Below are positions 6,344 through 13,830 of a stretch of DNA of 46,497 nt, piece by piece (position 1 is the stretch's first letter; each line of letters begins with the position of its first letter). Made by a program: the position numbers and the translations under genes. Where the stretch lies: contig CAKRXU010000021.1 of NCBI GenBank assembly GCA_934424575.1, positions 1 to 46,497 on the forward strand, in the 5' to 3' direction. A model generated the notes under the pieces. It saw only the letters and a program-made list of their open reading frames with translations, was not told where the DNA came from and searched no databases. Origin of the DNA: an uncultured Blautia sp. Lineage in GTDB: Bacteria > Bacillota > Clostridia > Lachnospirales > Lachnospiraceae.

Positions 6344-8092
6344 ATGAATCAGAAGGACTTTAAGGACAAAAGCGAATTGCAGATTTTTCTGTCGTATTTC
6401 AAACCACACAGAAAACTGTTTTTCCTGGATATGGTGTGTGCGCTGGCGATTGCAATGATCGATCTGGCATTTCCGTTTATTTCCAGATGGTGTATGTACA
6501 AACTTTTACCGGACAATGCGTGGAGAACATTCTGGACAGTAATGGCGGTGGTGTTCTGTGCTTATATTTTGCGGTCAGTTTTTACTTATATCATTACTTA
6601 CTGGGGACATACATTTGGTGTGCGTATAGAAACAGATTTTCGGCGTGATCTGTTTCAGCATATTCAGGAACTGAGTTATGCATACTTTGATAATGCCCGC
6701 GTGGGACAGCTGATGAGCCAGCTCACATCGGAACTTTTTGATATTACAGAGTTTGCACATCATGCGCCGGAGGATATTTTTATTTCTACGGTGACGATTA
6801 TAGGTGCATTGATCATTATGTTTACGATCCAGTGGAAACTGGCACTGGTGATCGCGGTAACGATTCCGATTTTTCTCATTGTTGTGTGGAAATGCCGTTT
6901 TTCTATGCAGAACGCATCTCGTAATGTAAAAAAAGAAATGGCAGCGATCAACACAGATTTTGAATCTGGACTTTCTGGTCTTCGTACTGCAAAGGCATTT
7001 GCAAATGAAGAAAAAGAGCTTGACAAATTTGACTCTGCAAATTTAAGTTATCGCGATTCTAAAGCGGATTTTTACAGAGCTATGGGTCGATTTAATGCAG
7101 TAATGGAATTTTTTATGTGCATTCTTTCAGCAATCGTAATTGCAGTTGGAGGTGCCCTGATTATGTCGGACCAGCTGAATATTATTGATCTGATCACATT
7201 CAGCCTGTATGTTTCAACTTTTGTGAATCCAGTAAGAAAGCTTTCGACGACAGTGGAACTGATTGCGAATGGAACTGCCAGCCTACATAGATATGTGCAA
7301 TTGATGAGAACAGAAGCGATGCTGAAAGATGCTCCGGATGCAGTAGAACTTCAGAAGGTAGAAGGAAAGATTGATATTGAGCATGTGGGATTTTCCTATG
7401 AAGGTGACCATGAGGTGCTCCAAGATGTCTCACTTCATATTGTTCCGGGTGAAACGATTGCGTTTGTCGGATCTTCGGGTGGCGGCAAGACAACACTCAG
7501 TCAGCTGATCCCGAGGTTTTATGATGTGACTGAAGGAAGGATTTCTGTTGATGGTGTGGATGTGCGAAAGGCAACACAGGAATCTCTGCATAAAAATATT
7601 GGTGTGGTGCAGCAGGATGTCTTTCTTTTTGCAGACAGCATTGCAGAAAATATTCGTTACGGGAAACTGGATGCGACAATGGATGAGATCATCCGGGCCG
7701 CAAAGATGGCAGAGATTTATGATGACATCATGGAAATGCCAAAAGGTTTTGATACGAATGTCGGAGAGAGGGGCGTTCTTCTTTCTGGCGGGCAGAAGCA
7801 GAGAATTTCTATCGCACGTATTTTCCTGAAAAATCCGCCGATTTTGATTCTTGATGAAGCTACTTCTGCATTGGACAGTGTGACGGAAGCGAAGATTCAG
7901 GAAACTTTTGAGAAACTGGCAGTTGGAAGAACAACGATTATCATTGCACACAGGCTGTCTACTGTGAAAAATGCGGATAATATTGCTGTCATCGAGCAGG
8001 GGCAGATTGTCGAAAATGGAACTCATGAAGAACTGATGCAGAAAGATGGTATTTATGCTTCTTTGGTTCATACGCAGGAGTTAAAAGAGTGA
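6344..8092 (+). CDS. ABC exporter half-transporter, fused permease and ATPase
   Basis: 582 aa, the usual length of a type IV (MsbA/BmrA-like) half-transporter. The six-helix membrane domain covers about 1-320. The ATPase domain (about 345-582) has Walker A GSSGGGKTT near 375, Q-loop VVQQDVFLF, signature LSGGQKQR near 480, Walker B ILILDEATSALD near 500 and H-loop IIIAHRLSTV. It would work as a dimer; as only one half gene is present a homodimer is likely, unless the partner is elsewhere. The substrate is unknown. AGGAG lies upstream of the ATG, 14 bp after the membrane-protein gene. No clear terminator is seen before the tRNA. Confidence 0.95.
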   Translation: MNQKDFKDKSELQIFLSYFKPHRKLFFLDMVCALAIAMIDLAFPFISRWCMYKLLPDNAWRTFWTVMAVVFCAYILRSVFTYIITYWGHTFGVRIETDFRRDLFQHIQELSYAYFDNARVGQLMSQLTSELFDITEFAHHAPEDIFISTVTIIGALIIMFTIQWKLALVIAVTIPIFLIVVWKCRFSMQNASRNVKKEMAAINTDFESGLSGLRTAKAFANEEKELDKFDSANLSYRDSKADFYRAMGRFNAVMEFFMCILSAIVIAVGGALIMSDQLNIIDLITFSLYVSTFVNPVRKLSTTVELIANGTASLHRYVQLMRTEAMLKDAPDAVELQKVEGKIDIEHVGFSYEGDHEVLQDVSLHIVPGETIAFVGSSGGGKTTLSQLIPRFYDVTEGRISVDGVDVRKATQESLHKNIGVVQQDVFLFADSIAENIRYGKLDATMDEIIRAAKMAEIYDDIMEMPKGFDTNVGERGVLLSGGQKQRISIARIFLKNPPILILDEATSALDSVTEAKIQETFEKLAVGRTTIIIAHRLSTVKNADNIAVIEQGQIVENGTHEELMQKDGIYASLVHTQELKE

Positions 8093-8161
8093 GATTTACA
8101 GCGGACGGTTATGCTGAATTATATGTATAAACATAAAAATATAAAAAAATAAAAATTCTGC

Positions 8162-8189
8162 TTGCATTTTCTGTAAAATGTGGTATTAT
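8162..8189 (+). promoter_or_regulatory. promoter of tRNA-Gly
   Basis: TTGCAT (8162-8167), 16-bp spacer, TATTAT (8184-8189), about 18 bp before the tRNA. Confidence 0.6.
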
Positions 8190-8207
8190 AGTTAATGCAT
8201 TACAGAT

Positions 8208-8278
8208 GCGGGTGTAGTTCAATGGTAGAACACCAGCCTTCCAAGCTGGATACGTGGGTTCGATTCCCATCACCCGCT
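8208..8278 (+). tRNA. tRNA-Gly (anticodon TCC)
   Basis: 71 nt. The acceptor arm GCGGGTG (8208-8214) pairs with CACCCGC (8271-8277), and 8278 T is the discriminator. The anticodon arm CCAGC-CTTCCAA-GCTGG places anticodon TCC at the centre. The T arm GTGGG-TTCGATT-CCCAT is normal. CCA is not encoded and must be added. It stands alone and is followed by a T-run and a hairpin. No integrase or attachment repeat is seen beside it. Confidence 0.95.
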
Positions 8279-8295
8279 TTTTTGTTGCAATAAAG

Positions 8296-8324
8296 CACCG
8301 GTTTCTTAGAAAACGGTGTTTTTT
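8296..8324 (+). terminator. terminator after tRNA-Gly
   Basis: CACCGGTTTC (8296-8305) pairs with GAAAACGGTG (8309-8318) with one G/A mismatch, followed by six T. Confidence 0.8.
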
Positions 8325-8385
8325 ATGTACTGGAAAAATTCAGGAATAGCTGTTAATATGAAGAAAAAGCAAAGGAGCGACCGGG

Positions 8386-8766
8386 ATGAAAGATTATGCA
8401 ACGGGGATCCAGCATGTAGGAATTCCTACGAAGGATATGGATGCAACAAAAAAGTTTTATGAGGATCTGGGATTTGAAGCTGCGTTTGAGACAGTGAATG
8501 ACGGAGCGAGGGTATGTTTCCTCAAAATGCACAATCTGGTTATGGAAGTTTATGAGTCGGAGGATACAGCAGGAAAAATCGGTGCCATTGAGCATGTTGC
8601 GATCGATGTCACAGATATTGAGCAGGTCTATAAGGAAATCTGCGGTAAAAATATGAACACTCTGCAGGACGAGATCCATTTTCTTCCATTCTGGGATAAT
8701 GGCGTCCGTTTCTTTACGATCAAAGGACCGAATGAAGAGAAAATAGAGTTCAGCCAGTTTCTGTAA
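8386..8766 (+). CDS. VOC-superfamily protein (glyoxalase/extradiol dioxygenase fold)
   Basis: 126 aa, one pair of beta-alpha-beta-beta-beta modules. The four places that bind metal in glyoxalase-type VOC proteins are filled: His in GIQHVGIPT, Glu in VMEVYE, His in IEHVAIDV and Glu near the end in EEKIEFSQF. An enzyme is therefore more likely than a binding protein, but the substrate cannot be read; lactoylglutathione lyase-like, methylmalonyl epimerase-like and resistance-type VOC proteins share this layout. It is a single-gene unit convergent with thrH. Confidence 0.85.
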   Translation: MKDYATGIQHVGIPTKDMDATKKFYEDLGFEAAFETVNDGARVCFLKMHNLVMEVYESEDTAGKIGAIEHVAIDVTDIEQVYKEICGKNMNTLQDEIHFLPFWDNGVRFFTIKGPNEEKIEFSQFL

Positions 8767-8796
8767 GATTTACAGAATTGGACAAATATGAAACAA

Positions 8797-8854
8797 AAAC
8801 TCCCCGGCGGATCGCTAACCTCTATATATGAGGGGACAATCTGGCGGGGAGTTT
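8797..8854. terminator. bidirectional terminator between the VOC gene and thrH
   Basis: AAACTCCCCG (8797-8806) pairs with CGGGGAGTTT (8845-8854), with an inner CCTC/GAGG hairpin (8819-8822, 8830-8833). The arms end in A and T runs, so it can work in both directions. The apical part is longer than needed for a terminator. Confidence 0.7.
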
Positions 8855-8908
8855 ATTATTGCATTGTGATAAAAAAGACACCAGTAGTGTATTTGTTGAT
8901 TGCTGGAA

Positions 8909-9514
8909 TTATCCTTCAATTACTTTCCTGATCGCATCATACAGTTCATCATAAGTCTCATATGCCGGGATTTCCGGGTATTCGGATTTGATGGCGTCGG
9001 TGCTCTTGAAGAGGAAGCCTGCTTTGCTTGCCTGGATCATGCCGAGGTCGTTGTGGCTGTCGCCGCTGGCGATGGTATCGTAGCCGATAGACTGCAGGGC
9101 TTTGACTGTGGTGTATTTGGATTTTTCACAGCGCATCTTGAAGTCTGTGATCTCGCCGTTGTCTGCTACAACGAGAGAGTTGCAGAAGATAGTCGGGTAG
9201 CCGAGTTTTTTCATCAGAGGTCCTGCGAACTGAGAGAAGGTATCGCTGATGATGATCACCTGTGTCATTTCTCTGAGCTTGTCGAGGAATTCTTTTGCGC
9301 CCGGAAGTGGATCAATCTTGGAAATTGTTTCCTGAATCTCTTTCAGTCCAAGATTGTGCTCTTTCAGAATATTGAGACGGTATTTCATCAATTTGTCGTA
9401 GTCCGGCTCATCTCTTGTTGTTCTCTTTAATTCCGGGATACCGGTTTCCTCTGCGAATGCGATCCAGATTTCAGGTACCAGTACGCCCTCAAGGTCTAAA
9501 CAAACAATTTCCAT
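8909..9514 (-). CDS. thrH: ThrH: phosphoserine phosphatase / homoserine phosphotransferase
   Basis: 201 aa, the usual ThrH length. It is a HAD-superfamily enzyme: motif I is the special CLDLEGVLVPE (Asp7 nucleophile, with Glu in place of the second Asp), motif II is IIISDTF, and motifs III and IV are the Lys region and GDSHNDLGM. In Pseudomonas ThrH removes phosphate from phosphoserine and can pass it to homoserine, linking serine and threonine synthesis. Which activity matters here cannot be told. GGAGGAG lies before the ATG, and a minus-strand TATAAT lies at 9598-9593. It is transcribed divergently from the EamA transporter gene. Confidence 0.9.
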   Translation of the reverse strand: MEIVCLDLEGVLVPEIWIAFAEETGIPELKRTTRDEPDYDKLMKYRLNILKEHNLGLKEIQETISKIDPLPGAKEFLDKLREMTQVIIISDTFSQFAGPLMKKLGYPTIFCNSLVVADNGEITDFKMRCEKSKYTTVKALQSIGYDTIASGDSHNDLGMIQASKAGFLFKSTDAIKSEYPEIPAYETYDELYDAIRKVIEG

Positions 9515-9689
9515 AATAATTCTCCTCCGTTCTGAGGCGGCTTTAGCGTTGTAATAAGGTGCCGCGTCTCTCTAAGTGTGTGTACAGACTTTATTATAGC
9601 CGAAAAATGTCGAAATCGCTATATAATTTTGCAGAAAAAGAAATTAACAAAAACAATCGTTATCTGCGAACAGTTACAAAGAATCTCTA

Positions 9690-9719
9690 TTGTATCTTCC
9701 TCAGGAATAGTGTTATGAT
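9690..9719 (+). promoter_or_regulatory. probable promoter of the EamA transporter gene
   Basis: TTGTAT (9690-9695), 18-bp spacer, TATGAT (9714-9719). Confidence 0.5.
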
Positions 9720-9756
9720 AGAAACACTGGAAAAGAGAAAGGTATGGTGAAATCAT

Positions 9757-10629
9757 ATGAAACAGGAAAATTATATAAAGGGAATGGTCATGATCATTCT
9801 GTCGGCATTTTTCTTTGCTTGCATGAATGTCAGTGTCCGGCTGGCGGGTGATCTTCCTTCCGTTCAGAAGAGCTTCTTCCGAAATCTGGTAGCGGCTTTT
9901 TTTGCGGTCATTATCCTGGCAAAAAATCATGTTGTGCCGAAGGTACAGAAAGCATATTGGGGTCCGCTGATCATGCGATGTGCATTTGGAACTCTGGGAA
10001 TCCTGTGTAACTATTACGCGATCGATCATCTGCTTGTTGCAGACGCATCTATCCTGAACAAACTGTCCCCGTTCTTTGCAATTATCTTTTCATTTCTGAT
10101 TCTGAAAGAAAAGATTACGCCGGTACAGGGGACCTGCGTATTCTTGGCATTTATAGGATGCCTGTTTGTTGTGAAGCCGGGATTTCAGAATACGGCTTTG
10201 ATCCCGGCACTGATCGGAGTCTGCGGGGGACTTGGCGCAGGAATCGCGTATACGATGGTGCGTGTACTCGGAACACATGGGATCAAGGGACCGATCATTG
10301 TATTTTATTTTTCCGTGTGCTCCTGTCTGTTTGTACTTCCGTATCTGATTTTTAATTATGTACCGATGACAGTCACACAGCTTGGAACACTTCTGATGGC
10401 AGGTCTGTTTGCAGCAGGAGGACAGTTTACGATTACGGCGGCGTATACTTATGCACCGGCGGGTAAGATATCGATCTTTGATTACTCACAGATCATATTT
10501 GCAACACTTCTTGGATTTTTCCTTTTTGGCGAAATTCCGGACAAATACAGCTTTATAGGATATGGACTGATCATTCTGGCATCGCTTGGAATGTTCGTAT
10601 ATAACATGAGAGCAGCAAAGAAAAATTAA
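9757..10629 (+). CDS. EamA-family (DMT) transporter
   Basis: 290 aa with about ten membrane helices in two EamA repeats. The first repeat begins GMVMIILSAFFFACMNVSVR; the second begins near LIPALIGVCGGLGAGIAYTM. The family moves small metabolites across the cytoplasmic membrane, often amino acids or nucleosides outward. The substrate is unknown. It is a single gene, and its stop codon lies in the loop of a bidirectional terminator shared with the convergent aminotransferase gene. Confidence 0.9.
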   Translation: MKQENYIKGMVMIILSAFFFACMNVSVRLAGDLPSVQKSFFRNLVAAFFAVIILAKNHVVPKVQKAYWGPLIMRCAFGTLGILCNYYAIDHLLVADASILNKLSPFFAIIFSFLILKEKITPVQGTCVFLAFIGCLFVVKPGFQNTALIPALIGVCGGLGAGIAYTMVRVLGTHGIKGPIIVFYFSVCSCLFVLPYLIFNYVPMTVTQLGTLLMAGLFAAGGQFTITAAYTYAPAGKISIFDYSQIIFATLLGFFLFGEIPDKYSFIGYGLIILASLGMFVYNMRAAKKN

Positions 10630-10641
10630 TTCTTTGCTGCT
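10611..10641. terminator. bidirectional terminator
   Basis: Perfect 12-bp stem AGCAGCAAAGAA (10611-10622) and TTCTTTGCTGCT (10630-10641). The left arm codes the last residues of the EamA protein, so the space between the convergent genes is only 22 bp. Confidence 0.75.
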
Positions 10642-10651
10642 CCTGTTATTT

Positions 10652-11830
10652 TTATGAGTGTTTTTCTCTGCGTAATTTCTCGATAAAGTTCTGAAGATGT
10701 GACATGGCAAGCTTCAGATTCTCGAGAGAGTAAGCGTAGGAAATACGGATGTATCCTTCGCCACATTTACCAAATGCGGATCCCGGAATAACAGCTACGT
10801 GTTCTTCACGAAGAAGTCTTTCGGCGAATTCTTCAGAAGTCAGACCGAATTCCTTGATTGACGGGAAAACATAAAAAGCACCAAAAGGTTCGAAACATTC
10901 CAGTCCCATCTCGCGGAAAGCGTGCATCAGGTAACGGCGGCGGCCATTGTAAGCCTCACGCATTTCCTGTACAGCCGATTCTCCATTGCGGAGCGCTTCG
11001 ATCGCTGCATACTGGCTGGTAGTCGGTGCGGACATGATTCCGAACTGGTGAAGTTTGGTCATCTGTTTGATAAGTTCAGCAGGTCCGCATGCATATCCAA
11101 GACGCCATCCAGTCATGGCGAAAGTCTTGGAAAAACCGTTCAGAAGGAGTGTACGCTCTTTCATTCCAGGAAGGCTTGCGATGGAAACATGCGGCTCATC
11201 GTAATAAGTCAGTTCTGCATAGATCTCGTCAGATACTACGATGAGATCATTTTCGATCACAACCTGGGCGATTTCTTCCAGTTCTTTACGCGGCATGATG
11301 GAACCGGTCGGGTTGTTCGGGAACGGCATGACCAGAATCTTGGTACGGTCAGTGATCGCTGCGCGCAGGTCATCAGCGGTCAGGCGGAATTCGTTCTCAG
11401 CTTTGAGATCGATAAATTTCGCCACGCCGTCTGCCATGACAGCGCATGGTTCGTATGCAACGAAGGATGGCTGCGGGATCAGGACTTCATCTCCAGGTTC
11501 CAGCATGGCGCGCATGGAGAGGTCGATCGCCTCACTGCCGCCTACAGTTACAAGGATTTCATTCTTGGGATCGTAGGAAACTTTGTATTTGTTCTGGACA
11601 TATTTGCTGATCTCCTGACGGAGTTCCAGGAGTCCGGCATTGGAAGTGTAGTATGTACGACCTTTTTCCAGACTGTAGATACCTTCATCGCGGATATGCC
11701 ATGGAGTATCAAAATCAGGTTCACCGACACCGAGAGAGATTACGTCATCCATTTCACTTACGATGTCAAAAAATTTACGTATTCCAGATGGCTGGATGGC
11801 TGCCACTTTGTCTGCTACAAGTTTTCTCAA
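10652..11830 (-). CDS. class I PLP aminotransferase (aspartate aminotransferase family)
   Basis: 392 aa, fold type I. The PLP lysine is Lys235 in NGFSKTFAMTGWRLG; the pyridine-contacting Asp is Asp201 in VVSDEIY, preceded by PNNPTG (171-176). Arg near 374 in YIRISYAYS should bind the substrate carboxylate. Exact specificity (aspartate, aromatic, or other amino acids) cannot be read. The start is TTG at 11830, overlapping the TGA of the Lrp-type gene as TTGA, so translation is probably coupled. The partner is an Lrp/AsnC regulator, which fits an amino-acid-responsive unit. Confidence 0.9.
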   Translation of the reverse strand: MRKLVADKVAAIQPSGIRKFFDIVSEMDDVISLGVGEPDFDTPWHIRDEGIYSLEKGRTYYTSNAGLLELRQEISKYVQNKYKVSYDPKNEILVTVGGSEAIDLSMRAMLEPGDEVLIPQPSFVAYEPCAVMADGVAKFIDLKAENEFRLTADDLRAAITDRTKILVMPFPNNPTGSIMPRKELEEIAQVVIENDLIVVSDEIYAELTYYDEPHVSIASLPGMKERTLLLNGFSKTFAMTGWRLGYACGPAELIKQMTKLHQFGIMSAPTTSQYAAIEALRNGESAVQEMREAYNGRRRYLMHAFREMGLECFEPFGAFYVFPSIKEFGLTSEEFAERLLREEHVAVIPGSAFGKCGEGYIRISYAYSLENLKLAMSHLQNFIEKLRREKHS

Positions 11831-12309
11831 GGTGTCACCAGCATCCTTTCGTCTTTGATTTTCTGATCGAAGATCGTACCGTGGTCTTTGTACTTCTTCA
11901 GGATGAAGTGGGTTGCGGTACTTAAGACAGAATCCAGTGTGGACAGTTTGTCTGTTACGAACTGGGAAACTTCTTTGAGGGTTTTGCCTTCGAGAATGAC
12001 CATCAGATCGTAGCCGCCTGAGATCAGATATACGGAACGGACTTCTGGATATTTGTAGATACGTTCTGCGATGGAATCAAATCCCTGGCCACGCTGTGGT
12101 GTTACACGCACTTCGATCAGTGCAGTGACCATTTCGGAGCTGGTCTTGTCCCAGTCGATCATGGTGTGGTAGCCGCAGATGATCTTTTCTTCTTCCATCT
12201 TGCGGATCTCATTTTCGACAACATCTGGTTCTGTGCCAAGCAGAATGGCGATCTCTTTGGAATCCATTTTGCTGTTTTTTTCAAGATAACTTAATATTTG
12301 TTTTCTCAA
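11827..12309 (-). CDS. Lrp/AsnC-family transcriptional regulator
   Basis: 160 aa. An N-terminal winged helix (about 1-55, with MDSKEIAILLGTEPDVVENE) is followed by the RAM ligand-binding domain (about 65-145, with VRSVYLISGGYDLMV). These regulators bind amino acids and change oligomer state. The start is taken as TTG at 12309 because GGAGG (12318-12322) is eight bases upstream; the longer reading from GTG 12336 has no ribosome site and would place that site inside the gene. The downstream aminotransferase overlaps by four bases and is likely a target or partner; that is inference. Confidence 0.88.
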   Translation of the reverse strand: MRKQILSYLEKNSKMDSKEIAILLGTEPDVVENEIRKMEEEKIICGYHTMIDWDKTSSEMVTALIEVRVTPQRGQGFDSIAERIYKYPEVRSVYLISGGYDLMVILEGKTLKEVSQFVTDKLSTLDSVLSTATHFILKKYKDHGTIFDQKIKDERMLVTP

Positions 12310-12492
12310 GATTATTTCCTCCAAAACTAAAATCACATAATCTGTTCCGGGATATTTCCGGAGATCATTTCTATCATACCACGTTCGACGGATTTTTTAC
12401 AGTAAAAACGGTTAAAATACGAAGAGAGTCGAAATTAGATAAAAAAAGTAAAGTATTCAACTAAAAGTGTTTCTTTTCCAGAAAAAGGATGC

Positions 12493-12498
12493 TATAAT
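12493..12498 (+). promoter_or_regulatory. -10 box of the flavodiiron gene
   Basis: TATAAT at 12493-12498, with a poor -35 (TTTCTT, 12470-12475). It supports the downstream start at 12545, since an earlier start would lie before the transcript. Confidence 0.5.
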
Positions 12499-12544
12499 AG
12501 GAGAAACGATGAAAATGACAAAAGTCAAGGAGGCAGAAATTACA

Positions 12545-13702
12545 ATGCAGATCACGAATGATATCTTATATGTAGGTGTAAATGATCACCAGGTAGACCT
12601 GTTTGAAGGTCAGTATGATGTGCCGAATGGAATGGCGTATAACTCTTATGTGATCAAGGATGAGAAGATCGCAGTTATGGATACTGTTGATGGAAATTTT
12701 ACTAAGGAATGGCTGGATAATATCGCAGCAGTTCTCGATGGTGCGAAGCCGGATTACCTGGTAGTTCAGCATATGGAGCCGGACCACGCAGCAAATATCG
12801 AGAACTTTATGAATGCATATCCGGACACAACGATCGTGGCAAATACCAAGACTTTTGGCATGATGAAGAACTTCTTCAGAAATCTGGATCTTGAGGGAAG
12901 AACTCTTGAAGTTGGAAATGGTGAGTCCCTGACCCTTGGCAGACATGTGCTTACTTTCGTGTTTGCTCCGATGGTACACTGGCCGGAAGTTATGGTAACT
13001 TACGACAGTACAGACAAAGTTCTGTTTTCTGCTGACGGATTTGGTAAATTCGGCGCACTTGATGTAGAGGAAGACTGGGACTGCGAAGCACGCCGTTATT
13101 ATATCGGTATCGTCGGCAAATATGGTCCGCAGGTTCAGAAGCTTCTCAAAGTGGCTGCAACTCTGGATATCCAGATCATCTGCCCTCTGCACGGACCGGT
13201 CCTGACTGAGAATCTGGGACATTATATTGAGAAATATGATATCTGGTCTTCTTATAAAGTAGAAGATGAGGGTGTTGTGATCGCATACACATCCGTTTAT
13301 GGAAATACTAAGAAAGCTGTTGAAATCCTGGCTGAGAAACTGAAAGAAAAAGGCTGCCCAAAGGTTACTGTATTTGACCTTGCCAGAGATGACATGGCAG
13401 AGGCAGTTGAGGATGCATTCCGCTACGGTAAACTGGTTCTTGCAACCATCACCTACAATGCAGATATCTTCCCATTCATGAAGACATACATCGATCATCT
13501 GACAGAGAGAAGCTACCAGAACCGAACCATCGGTCTGATCGAGAACGGAAGCTGGGCTCCGAATGCAGCCAAAGTTATGCAGGCGAAATTCGAGAAGAGC
13601 AAGAATATCACCTGGCTGGATAATACAGTCAAGATCATGTCTTCCTTAAGTGATGAAAATATCGAAGAACTGGACAAGATGGCAGAAGAACTCTGTAAAT
13701 AA
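12545..13702 (+). CDS. fprA: FprA-type flavodiiron protein (O2/NO reductase)
   Basis: 385 aa. The N-terminal metallo-beta-lactamase-like domain carries diiron ligands in QHMEPDH (His76, Glu78, Asp80, His81), further His/Asp sites in HWPEV and SADGFGKFG, and CPLHGPVL near 225. The C-terminal flavodoxin domain (about 248-385) has the FMN loop YTSVYGNTKKA. Such proteins reduce oxygen to water or nitric oxide to N2O in the cytoplasm of anaerobes, fed by rubredoxin or similar carriers. No rubredoxin is fused or adjacent. ATG 12545 follows AAGGAGG (12527-12533) by 11 bases. Confidence 0.95.
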   Translation: MQITNDILYVGVNDHQVDLFEGQYDVPNGMAYNSYVIKDEKIAVMDTVDGNFTKEWLDNIAAVLDGAKPDYLVVQHMEPDHAANIENFMNAYPDTTIVANTKTFGMMKNFFRNLDLEGRTLEVGNGESLTLGRHVLTFVFAPMVHWPEVMVTYDSTDKVLFSADGFGKFGALDVEEDWDCEARRYYIGIVGKYGPQVQKLLKVAATLDIQIICPLHGPVLTENLGHYIEKYDIWSSYKVEDEGVVIAYTSVYGNTKKAVEILAEKLKEKGCPKVTVFDLARDDMAEAVEDAFRYGKLVLATITYNADIFPFMKTYIDHLTERSYQNRTIGLIENGSWAPNAAKVMQAKFEKSKNITWLDNTVKIMSSLSDENIEELDKMAEELCK

Positions 13703-13723
13703 AAAATACCCAGATACTAAAGA

Positions 13724-13766
13724 AGCCCCTGCGAAGTAAGGAAAACTTCGCGGGGGCTTTTTTTTA
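13724..13766 (+). terminator. strong terminator after fprA
   Basis: AGCCCCTGCGAAGT (13724-13737) pairs with ACTTCGCGGGGGCT (13745-13758) over 14 bp with one G-T pair, then a run of nine T. Confidence 0.92.
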
Positions 13767-13830
13767 ATTACTGGAGCTGCCTGAAGAAAGAAAAGATGAT
13801 AAATAAACAAGCAATATTAAGGGGGTAATA

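Noticed and set aside
8208..8278. tRNA-Gly as an attachment site for a mobile element
   Set aside because: No integrase or repeated tRNA end is visible nearby.
12467..12544. Extended N-terminus of the flavodiiron protein
   Set aside because: It would begin upstream of the TATAAT box at 12493, and AAGGAGG directs translation to 12545.
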